Assembly: GCA_041650595.1 (NCBI GenBank)
Contig: JBAZKW010000036.1
Location: forward strand, 1-5,722
DNA from: CALFCX01 sp041650595
Lineage (GTDB): Bacteria > Margulisbacteria > WOR-1 > JAKLHX01
Length of the DNA: 5,722 nt
Direction: 5' to 3'
Positions within the stretch are counted from its first letter, which is position 1, and every line of letters begins with the position of its first letter. The position numbers and the translations under genes were made by a program. Below are positions 1-5,198 of the stretch, piece after piece. Below the pieces are notes generated by a model, which saw only the letters and a list, made by a program, of their open reading frames with translations, was not told where the DNA came from and searched no databases.

Positions 1-791
1 CCGGCGGATGTCTTTATGTGTATCTTATTCTGTTTAAAGGAGTTGAGATCGACCCGGTCCTTTTTGTCGGGAACCTCTGCATCGCGATGAGTATCGGGCT
101 GATCCTTTATTTTACGGAAACATGGGGTGCGGGAGATGCAAAGCTTTTCATTGTCTATTCCTTTCTGCTTCCTTTCCCCCTGGATAGGCGGATCATTCCT
201 TTTTCATCCCTCGTGTTTTTTGCAGATACCATTATTATTGTTTGTCTTGCGGTCATTGCCGCTTCCATGGTGTGCGTGGTCCGTTCTTTCCGTGAATGCA
301 TCAAAAAAAGCATCAAAAAGATGTTTGATATCAACGAAATACGGTCGCTCATCTATTCATTTTTTCTTATCCTCAGTTTCAGCTGGGTTGTTCCATATAT
401 CTTGTCATTTTGGTCGGCATATTTTTCGCCGCTGGTCTATATTCTTCTGACTTATGTCTCTTATTCGATCATCTATCGTATCCTTCAATATTTTCAATCC
501 AGGCGGCTCCTTTATCTTATCGTTACTCTTGGCATCCTTGGCAGATTCTTCGTTTTTCCGAATGCCAGGGAGGTCTTTTGGGCGATGCTCGCCAGTACGA
601 AGATCATCGCTATTTATACTGTTTTTTTCAGGCTGCTGGATTTTTTCTTTATGGCCGATGACCGCAGCAAAAAAGAGAACCGCACGAAAAATACCATCAT
701 CCTGGCGCCCCACATGTTCGTGGGCGTCTTGCTGACCCATACACATTTTCTCAAAGGTGTGCTAAAACTCATGAGCTGGGCATGGAAGTGA
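1..791 (+). CDS. A24-type prepilin peptidase-like membrane protein, 5' partial
   Basis: The reading frame is open to the left edge, so the gene starts outside the window; the first in-frame start codon inside is a GTG at 18, which I doubt is the true start. Numbered from it, residues 37-40 are GAGD followed by AKLF, the GxGD-x-KL signature of A24 aspartic peptidases (PilD, CpaA/TadV), which cut pilin leaders at the inner membrane. The partner Asp motif would lie upstream and is not visible. Hydrophobic segments lie near 14-32, 41-53, 61-88, 110-131, 135-153, 163-180, 186-212 and 226-240. About 217 residues follow GxGD, much more than usual, so a C-terminal membrane domain may have been added. 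It lies 1 bp before the radical SAM gene, implying one operon. It could instead be an inactive homologue. Family assignment is fairly good; activity and substrate are inferred. Confidence 0.7.
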   Translation, partial: GGCLYVYLILFKGVEIDPVLFVGNLCIAMSIGLILYFTETWGAGDAKLFIVYSFLLPFPLDRRIIPFSSLVFFADTIIIVCLAVIAASMVCVVRSFRECIKKSIKKMFDINEIRSLIYSFFLILSFSWVVPYILSFWSAYFSPLVYILLTYVSYSIIYRILQYFQSRRLLYLIVTLGILGRFFVFPNAREVFWAMLASTKIIAIYTVFFRLLDFFFMADDRSKKENRTKNTIILAPHMFVGVLLTHTHFLKGVLKLMSWAWK

Positions 792-792
792 T

Positions 793-2067
793 ATGAGAGC
801 CTTGGTGTCTTTATTGCGCAGGATCGAAGGCCTGGGGGGGCGTGTCAGGCGTAACGGCCACCTGATCGATATCCATGCGGGTTCGGCAGACCCCGTTCGG
901 CTCCGTCCCTATCTTTATATCCTGCTGAATCGATATGAACGCGATCATTTTATCGCGATCAGGAATATGCCCGTATGCGCCATGCCGGACGCATGGGATC
1001 ATTTCTTTCAGATGCGCGGCCGCGTGTCCAGGGACAGCCGTTGCACCGCATGCCGTTTTCATGCGTCTTGCGTAGGGCCGTCCAGAGGCTTTATGCCTTC
1101 GTGTTTTGCGGATATTCCCAGAGAAGTAGCCATAGAGGTCACGACCGCATGCAATCTTGCCTGCGGCATATGTTTTCATGCGGGGGCCGATTCCAGGCAT
1201 TTACCGTTGTCGGCTCTCTTTAAGGTTTTTAAACAGATGCGCCACGCGGGTTGCCATTATGTCCGTTTCACAGGAGGCGAACCGCTTCTATACCCGCATC
1301 TGCAGAAGGCCGTCATTACCGCCAAGAAATTTGGTTTTCAGGTCTCGTTGAACACCAATGGCTTGTTGTTCGATGAAGCAAGGGCGGAATTTTTCAGGCA
1401 CTATGCGGATAGCATCCTTATTTCAATGCAGGGATGCGATTCTTTGTCGGAGTCGCGCCTGACGGGTATCAAGAGCGACTTTCGGGCCAAGCTACGCCGC
1501 ATCCGTCTTATCGCAAACCAGTGCCGCCATGTGCGTATCGGAACCGTTGTTTCCCAGCACCTGATTGACCATCTGGCGGACTATTTGCGCATCTTGAGAT
1601 CGGCTCAAGCCACGTATTGGGAACTTTATCGTCCTATAGCAGCGTCTTTACACGAAGACTATCAGCTCAAGCAGGGCGACTTTATAAAACTTGTCCGTTG
1701 CTTGAAGCGTTACCGGGGGCCGTTATCTATCAAGGTGGCCAACCCTGTGCCATTTTGTATTGCTGGAGATCCGGCGAACAATTGTCATTTGTTCCTGGGT
1801 GGATTGTGGGACGATGGGCACACACGTCTGGTCCTTGATACGCGAGGTTTTTATAAGCCGAGCTACGCTATGAACAAGGATCTTGGAACGGATCTCCTGA
1901 AAGCCTGGCGCAATCCCCTGGTGAGGCGTTTACGCTCTTTGGTCTATCTGCCGACGAAGTGCCGCCGCTGTTTTTATGCAGGTTGGTGCAAAGGCGGCAG
2001 CAGGCAATGGGCCCTGCATTCCGGCGGTACGCTCTGGACTTCGGATCCATGGATGCCTCATGAATAA
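793..2067 (+). CDS. Radical SAM/SPASM-domain protein
   Basis: This 424-residue protein carries the radical SAM motif C120-x3-C124-x2-C127 (in TACNLACGICF), which binds the 4Fe-4S cluster that cleaves S-adenosylmethionine. GGEP follows at 161-164, and a strand-like segment with NTNG lies at 187-190. The C-terminus has C390-x2-C393-x5-C399 plus C322 and C331, fitting a SPASM-type auxiliary cluster domain. An N-terminal domain of about 110 residues contains a second C-x2-C-x5-C (C84, C87, C93) and may resemble a peptide-binding region. Family members commonly modify ribosomal peptides or proteins in the cytoplasm. The start is the ATG 1 bp after the upstream stop, preceded by a weak GGAAG; the 3' end overlaps the deacetylase by 8 bp. 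It may act on the HxS peptide encoded further right, but it could equally modify a cofactor or sugar. The family call is firm; the substrate is unknown. Confidence 0.9.
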   Translation: MRALVSLLRRIEGLGGRVRRNGHLIDIHAGSADPVRLRPYLYILLNRYERDHFIAIRNMPVCAMPDAWDHFFQMRGRVSRDSRCTACRFHASCVGPSRGFMPSCFADIPREVAIEVTTACNLACGICFHAGADSRHLPLSALFKVFKQMRHAGCHYVRFTGGEPLLYPHLQKAVITAKKFGFQVSLNTNGLLFDEARAEFFRHYADSILISMQGCDSLSESRLTGIKSDFRAKLRRIRLIANQCRHVRIGTVVSQHLIDHLADYLRILRSAQATYWELYRPIAASLHEDYQLKQGDFIKLVRCLKRYRGPLSIKVANPVPFCIAGDPANNCHLFLGGLWDDGHTRLVLDTRGFYKPSYAMNKDLGTDLLKAWRNPLVRRLRSLVYLPTKCRRCFYAGWCKGGSRQWALHSGGTLWTSDPWMPHE

Positions 2068-2800
2068 ATTGGTCTTTATCCGCGACGACGATGTCTGGCG
2101 GCTGACCCCGGCCTTCCTCGCCTTTTTCAATCATTGTTTCGATAACGATATCCCGGTTGTTTATGCTGTTATCCCTGCCAAGATGCAGCCGTCCCTGGTG
2201 CGTTTCTTGAGGTCTAAAAAAAAGAAAAAGCCGTTCTTGATCGACATTGTTCAGCATGGATGGCGCCACGCAAATCATCAGCTCAAAAGCAAGGCATCGA
2301 AAGACGGCAAATATGAATTCGGGCCCTTACGGTCTCATTCTGTTCAATACCGGGACATATGCTGCGGCAGGTCAAAAATGCTTGAGGCTTTCGAGGGGGA
2401 TTTTACGGATGCCTTTGTCCCTCCTTTCCATGGGTATGACAAGACGACATTGCGGGTAGTGGAAGAATGCGGTTTTAAGATATTCTCAGCCCGCAAAGAA
2501 GAGATATTTCCTCAAGGGCGCGTCCTGTCTTTTCCTATAGATATTTCTATTCGTGCAGGTGATCAAGCATTTGACTTGCGCCGGTTTTTGAGTATTCTTT
2601 GGAAATGCATGAAAAGTCCCGGTAGAGTTGTGGGGGTGTTGAGCCATCATGAGAAGCTGAGAAATGCGCGCTTGCGTCAAGAGACTTTTAATTTTTTGTC
2701 GGCGCTCAAGAAGATCCAAGATGAAAGAATCTGTCGCTTGGCGACTTTTTCAAGGATGCGGCGGCAGGGCGACGGAGGGGTTATTGATAGAGGGTCTTGA
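2060..2800 (+). CDS. NodB-like (CE4) polysaccharide deacetylase family protein
   Basis: This 246-residue protein has the CE4 hallmarks: RDDDVW near the start (D9-D11, catalytic and metal-binding acidic residues), QHGWRH with H66-x3-H70 (metal ligands), EFG at 86-88, VPPFHGYD at 110-117 (the P-P-W/F-N-like motif) and SHHE at 205-208 (C-terminal His). The family removes N- or O-acetyl groups from amino sugars using a divalent metal. No signal peptide is visible, so it probably works in the cytoplasm. The start chosen is the ATG overlapping the radical SAM stop by 8 bp; an in-frame ATG at 1976 would add 28 residues that do not fit the family start. A lysine run at 53-57 comes from an A-rich tract. 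The last 20 bp overlap the opposing cysteine-rich gene. The substrate is unknown; a glycan attached to a surface protein or a lipid-linked sugar is possible. Confidence 0.88.
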   Translation: MNKLVFIRDDDVWRLTPAFLAFFNHCFDNDIPVVYAVIPAKMQPSLVRFLRSKKKKKPFLIDIVQHGWRHANHQLKSKASKDGKYEFGPLRSHSVQYRDICCGRSKMLEAFEGDFTDAFVPPFHGYDKTTLRVVEECGFKIFSARKEEIFPQGRVLSFPIDISIRAGDQAFDLRRFLSILWKCMKSPGRVVGVLSHHEKLRNARLRQETFNFLSALKKIQDERICRLATFSRMRRQGDGGVIDRGS

Positions 2801-3554
2801 CTTTTTTGTCCAGGCACTTTGTTTTGGTCTTTATGTCCTGGATGTATTCGCAGAGATCAGAAGAATTGTGGTTTTTAGCGGCATAGAAATAGGCGAAATC
2901 GTTTAGGTATTGTTCGGCAATTTCCGATGGCCTGCGCGTATCAAAGAAGACATCGCACACCGTCTCGCCTTTGCCTTTGATCCCCTTGCTGAATTTCTCG
3001 CAGGCCAGTTTGCTGCGATAGTATTTATAGCCGAAAAAGACGCCCATCTGCATGTAGTAGTCGTTTCTGTCAAGGGGCCTGCCGGTAATAATATCAAGGG
3101 CTTGGCTGGCGAGGGGAAGGTTGTCCGTTAAAAATGCCGTGCAGATGTCCCGATGGGCCGCTTCCTTCAGGGATTGGCAGGTGCTCGTCTTATAGGCATT
3201 GCAAATGTTCTTGTCGTATTCTTTTTTGACATCGTTGCAATTTCCCTCGGCTTCATTTTTGATGACGGTCAGGCCATTTGCCAATTTCTCACAGGTTTCG
3301 CCGCCCTCGTTTAATTCTTTGCACATGTCCGGCTTGCCTTCGCGCGCCGCCGTGAATGCCACGATGTATTGAAAATCATAACTCTTCCTGATGCTTTCCT
3401 TGATCGCTTTGATTTCTTTTTCTTGTTCGGGCGTAACAGGGACGGCCCGCTGGGAAAGATGTTCTTCTTGCGTGATCGTTTCTCCCGTTCGTGTGAAACC
3501 GAAGACCAGTCCGGTCAGTGCCAGCGGCAGAAGGATAGGGGTAAATTTTTTCAT
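2781..3554 (-). CDS. Cysteine-rich exported protein of unknown function
   Basis: I do not recognise this 257-residue protein. It opens with MKKF and a hydrophobic stretch at 6-20, consistent with a Sec signal or N-terminal anchor; no lipobox or clear A-x-A cleavage site is seen. The rest is charged and probably helical, with ten cysteines: C78, C88, C106, C118, C126, C138, C185, C200, C235 and C247. They form five pairs, each 10-15 residues apart. The segment around 66-92 (AFTAARE...MCKE...CEKL) resembles 221-250 (YFYAAKN...LCEY...KCLD), pointing to degenerate helical repeats stapled by disulfides in the periplasm. Before the IS630 insertion its ATG lay 4 nt after the stop of the HxS peptide gene, so it probably belonged to that operon. 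The IS now separates it from that gene, and no good ribosome binding site is visible. A role in binding or displaying the mature peptide is only a guess. Confidence 0.8.
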   Translation of the reverse strand: MKKFTPILLPLALTGLVFGFTRTGETITQEEHLSQRAVPVTPEQEKEIKAIKESIRKSYDFQYIVAFTAAREGKPDMCKELNEGGETCEKLANGLTVIKNEAEGNCNDVKKEYDKNICNAYKTSTCQSLKEAAHRDICTAFLTDNLPLASQALDIITGRPLDRNDYYMQMGVFFGYKYYRSKLACEKFSKGIKGKGETVCDVFFDTRRPSEIAEQYLNDFAYFYAAKNHNSSDLCEYIQDIKTKTKCLDKKVKTLYQ

Positions 3555-3559
3555 AGGTT

Positions 3560-3580
3560 TAGTACATTGTTACATAAGTT
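3560..3580 (+). repeat. IS630 left terminal inverted repeat with TA duplication
   Basis: It begins with TA (3560-3561, target duplication) followed by GTAC. It matches the reverse complement of 4740-4760 at 18 of 21 positions; mismatches are at repeat positions 7, 8 and 16. It contains the transposase stop codon (3570-3572). Confidence 0.9.
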
Positions 3581-4268
3581 TTCTTAGTGTATTATACGCG
3601 TTATTCAGCTTTTTTCGCGCATCGTTCTTTGTAAATTGCCAGGATATTTTGATCCTTGCACGATTGCGGGCGTTGAACCAGGAAGCAACTTCCCGCGCCA
3701 AGATATGCATCTCAGATATGCGTCGATCCAGGCATTGTTTAGACAACGCAGACAATTCTATCTCGGCCATATTGAGCCAACTGGCTTTTTTAGGCGTATA
3801 AACCATTTCAAAGCGCTGAGCGAGAGCAAAGGCTTCATGAGCCGGGAATACTTCGTAGAACGAAGAAGGCGTATGCGTGTTGAGATTGTCTTGGACCAGC
3901 ACGATTTTCTCGGCATCGGGATAACGCGCAGCCAGGGTTTTCATAAACTCAGCATAGTCTTTTTTAGTTTTCTGTTCCGTCACAGTCGCGAAACGCCTGC
4001 CGGCTAAAGGCTCAACTGCCATAAGAACAGCGCAGGTGCCGTGTCGTTTATAATGGTAATCTTCGCGCATCACATGGCCGGACTTCATCGAAATTGGCAA
4101 CAATACATCGCTTAATAACTGACATGGACGCTCGTCAAAACACACAACCGGTCGTCGATGATCGTAGGGTTTCTCATAAATATCCAGTACCTGCTCCATG
4201 TGCCAGATAAAATCGCCATTGATAATGCCGATACACCACTGTTTCTTTAAGTGAGGTTTAAGTTCGTT
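3570..4268 (-). CDS. IS630 transposase, DDE catalytic part (orfB frame)
   Basis: This frame encodes the catalytic domain of an IS630-family transposase. Numbered from its first internal ATG (4199), FDERP holds the first Asp (D22), VQDNLNTH the second (D104) and WLNMAEIE the Glu (E146), giving the DDE triad that binds divalent metal and cuts the IS ends. The frame is open upstream to the A8 run. Read from the slip point it gives NELKPHLKKQWCI, which as I recall it is typical IS630 linker sequence, so it is probably translated as a fusion with the helix-turn-helix frame rather than from 4199. The fusion would be about 371 residues (139 + 232), somewhat longer than the roughly 340 usual for the family. 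The stop lies in the left inverted repeat. All catalytic residues are present, so it looks functional. Confidence 0.9.
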   Translation of the reverse strand, partial: NELKPHLKKQWCIGIINGDFIWHMEQVLDIYEKPYDHRRPVVCFDERPCQLLSDVLLPISMKSGHVMREDYHYKRHGTCAVLMAVEPLAGRRFATVTEQKTKKDYAEFMKTLAARYPDAEKIVLVQDNLNTHTPSSFYEVFPAHEAFALAQRFEMVYTPKKASWLNMAEIELSALSKQCLDRRISEMHILAREVASWFNARNRARIKISWQFTKNDARKKLNNAYNTLRKLM

Positions 4269-4684
4269 TTTTTTAACATTCTCTGAATGCTGACATACGA
4301 AATGCCATCAACAAGTTCAAGTTCAACGGCTTTATCCGCTAACAAACGCAATGTCCATCGGCTTCGTCCTTCAGGTGGAGTGCTGCAGGCTAAAGCGGTA
4401 ATCCGCGCCTGGTTCTTGCCGTCGAATATCGATGGCCTGCCTGCCCGCGGACGATCTTCAAGGACGGCGTTGAGGCCTTCGCGGACATATCGCTTTTTGA
4501 TCGCGCACACGGTAGGGATGCTTATATCCAATGTTCGGCTGATTCGCTCCATCGTTTCACCAGCATTCAGTAACAACAGTGTGCGGCCCCGGCAAAGTTT
4601 ACGGGCGCGCTCTTTGCCCTTATGGACCAATTCCTGGAGTTGCTTGCGCTCTACGGTCTTAAGATGGAACTGTTTTTTCTTCAT
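4247..4684 (-). CDS. IS630 transposase, helix-turn-helix part (orfA)
   Basis: This 145-residue frame is the DNA-binding N-terminal half of an IS630 transposase. A paired-type helix-turn-helix region lies around 54-82 (LLLLNAGETMERISRTLDIS and following), then a linker RPRAGRPS at 99-106 typical of the family, and a second helical region at 112-142 ending in SIQRMLKK. The domain recognises the terminal inverted repeats. The unshifted frame ends with a few non-conserved residues after the A8 run; a -1 shift there joins it to the DDE frame. The start is the ATG at 4684, with a purine-rich AAAGGGGGA ribosome site about 9 nt upstream that sits in the loop of a hairpin. Alone it might act as a repressor of the element. 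Confidence 0.9.
   Translation of the reverse strand: MKKKQFHLKTVERKQLQELVHKGKERARKLCRGRTLLLLNAGETMERISRTLDISIPTVCAIKKRYVREGLNAVLEDRPRAGRPSIFDGKNQARITALACSTPPEGRSRWTLRLLADKAVELELVDGISYVSIQRMLKKTNLNLT
4268..4274 (-). promoter_or_regulatory. -1 frameshift slippery heptamer (A AAA AAA)
   Basis: On the - strand eight A residues (4274-4267) follow TT, and the orfA frame reads TTA AAA AAA ACG. Slipping back one base gives AAC GAA CTT AAA CCT, which continues directly into the IS630 linker and DDE domain. The heptamer is a classic -1 slippery sequence; slippage of RNA polymerase on A8 would give the same product. No convincing downstream stem was seen. Confidence 0.75.
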
Positions 4685-4716
4685 CGATACTATCCCCCTT
4701 TCAAGGTATAGTATCG
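4685..4716 (-). promoter_or_regulatory. Transposase leader hairpin with RBS in the loop
   Basis: A perfect 9-bp inverted repeat (CGATACTAT, 4685-4693, with ATAGTATCG, 4708-4716) encloses a 14-nt loop holding the GAAAGGGGG ribosome site, and the ATG follows the stem at once. In RNA read in from outside, the stem would crowd the start; as DNA the palindrome could be an operator for the transposase. A weak promoter candidate on the - strand (TTAAAA, 17 bp, TACTAT) places the -10 box within the outer arm, so native transcripts would lack the complete stem. Both roles are inferred. Confidence 0.45.
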
Positions 4717-4739
4717 CATAAATCAGATAATTTTAAAAT

Positions 4740-4760
4740 AACTTTTGTAACAGAGTACTA
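4740..4760 (-). repeat. IS630 right terminal inverted repeat with TA duplication
   Basis: This is the transposase-proximal end, read inward on the - strand starting TAGTAC. It pairs with 3560-3580 (18 of 21 identical). The outer TA at 4759-4760 plus the first IS base (G on the - strand) forms the present TAG stop of the HxS peptide gene. Confidence 0.9.
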
Positions 4761-5030
4761 GTATGAATTGTGGCTTGAATGTGAATAATGGCTGACGTGG
4801 TCTATTTTGACGCACCGCGTCGAATACGGCACGATGCCGAGATTGTTGGCATGCGAGCTGTGGTTGGTGTGTCCGGCAATCAGGTTGGCAGAGAAAGCGC
4901 TCAGAATGCCAAGGGCAGAAATCGTTCCCAATCCGATCTTGAGGATTTTTTCCTTCGACACAAAGCCAGATTCGTCTTTGATAAATTCATGCAGGGTCTT
5001 TTCGATCTTTCTCTTTTTTTTGGGCCCCAT
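4758..5030 (-). CDS. His-Xaa-Ser repeat peptide precursor with Flp-pilin-like leader (HxsA-like)
   Basis: This 90-residue protein has a very basic start (KKKRK at 4-8) followed by FIKDESG|FVSKE at 16-27. That resembles the Flp pilin leader, with the cut expected after Gly22 and Glu at +5, followed by a hydrophobic helix at 29-52. The C-terminal part is rich in His and Ser: H54TN H57SS H60AN, then H78VS H81YS H84SS H87NS Y90, four consecutive H-x-S triplets. A single Cys is at 73. This suits a precursor of the His-Xaa-Ser radical SAM system (HxsA-type) anchored or assembled like a pilin. A strong ribosome site, AAGGAG (5036-5041), lies 5 nt before the ATG. The upstream gene on the same strand is an HxsB-like radical SAM protein. 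The IS630 insertion lies in the stop codon (TAA became TAG), leaving the product unchanged. The hxsA identity is by motif only. Confidence 0.75.
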   Translation of the reverse strand: MGPKKKRKIEKTLHEFIKDESGFVSKEKILKIGLGTISALGILSAFSANLIAGHTNHSSHANNLGIVPYSTRCVKIDHVSHYSHSSHNSY

Positions 5031-5035
5031 GTGCT

Positions 5036-5041
5036 CTCCTT
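5036..5041 (-). promoter_or_regulatory. Ribosome binding site of the HxS peptide gene
   Basis: AAGGAG on the - strand, 5 nt before the ATG at 5030. It is the best Shine-Dalgarno match in the window and fits a precursor peptide made in excess over its modifying enzymes. It also supports the chosen start. Confidence 0.75.
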
Positions 5042-5087
5042 GATTGATGCCGTCAAAAGACCTTTTTGCCGGGAGTCAACCTATATT

Positions 5088-5107
5088 CCCCGGCCTAAAG
5101 GCCGGGG
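5088..5107. repeat. Perfect GC-rich hairpin with TAAA loop (copy 1)
   Basis: An 8-bp stem CCCCGGCC/GGCCGGGG closes the 4-base loop TAAA. It shares loop, length and the following CTT with copy 2 at 5142-5161. Neither strand shows a T-run after the stem, so it is not a typical intrinsic terminator. Its form (pyrimidine-rich arm, TAAA, purine-rich arm, CTT) resembles the end hairpins of IS200/IS605 elements. Confidence 0.8.
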
Positions 5108-5118
5108 CTTGTTTCGGG

Positions 5119-5181
5119 TTACTCTAAGCGGCCACAACACTCTCCGCCCTAAAGGGCGGAGCTTTAGACCGCGCAGAGTAA
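5119..5181. repeat. Nested palindrome enclosing hairpin copy 2
   Basis: An outer stem TTACTCT (5119-5125) pairs with AGAGTAA (5175-5181); after a 2x2 mismatch GCGG (5128-5131) pairs with CCGC (5169-5172). Inside lies the perfect hairpin CTCCGCCC-TAAA-GGGCGGAG (5142-5161). The 63-bp structure sits between the HxsB-like stop and the HxS peptide gene. It could be an RNA element tuning peptide expression or the remnant of a palindromic mobile element. Confidence 0.7.
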
Positions 5182-5198
5182 ATATTATTTCAATTTTA

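Larger units (their letters stand above)
3562..4758 (-). mobile_element. Complete IS630-family insertion sequence, 1197 bp
   Basis: The element is bounded by TA dinucleotides (3560-3561 and 4759-4760), the target duplication typical of the IS630/Tc1-mariner group. Counting that TA, the first 21 bases of each end match at 18 positions as inverted repeats, sharing TAGTAC, TGTTACA and AAGTT. Inside are a helix-turn-helix frame and a DDE frame on the - strand, joined by an A8 slippery run, so the element looks intact and possibly active. It is inserted in the stop codon of the HxS peptide gene, and its transposase points the same way as the interrupted operon. The transposase stop lies inside the left inverted repeat. 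Confidence 0.93.

Noticed and set aside
811..1200. A 129-residue - strand frame inside the radical SAM gene.
   Set aside because: It is antisense to a clear radical SAM domain and has no recognisable features.
1976..2059. An upstream in-frame ATG that would lengthen the deacetylase by 28 residues.
   Set aside because: The added residues overlap the SPASM coding end and do not resemble a CE4 N-terminus; RDDD normally lies close to the start, as with the ATG at 2060.
2216..2223. An A8 run in the deacetylase gene as a programmed frameshift site.
   Set aside because: The unshifted frame continues through all conserved CE4 motifs to a sensible end, so no shift is needed.
3391..3801. A 136-residue + strand frame crossing the IS left end.
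   Set aside because: It spans the IS junction and lies antisense to both flanking genes, so it arose by chance at insertion.
3570..4684. The transposase as a broken pseudogene.
   Set aside because: Both domains and all DDE residues are intact and the frames join cleanly in -1 phase at a slippery run, so programmed shifting explains it better.
4287..4721. A 144-residue + strand frame opposite orfA.
   Set aside because: It is a shadow of the helix-turn-helix frame with no independent motif or ribosome site.
5088..5161. The two hairpins as a CRISPR array or as intrinsic terminators.
   Set aside because: There are only two units, each a self-complementary 20-mer with differing stem bases and no repeat-spacer regularity; no T-run follows either stem on either strand.
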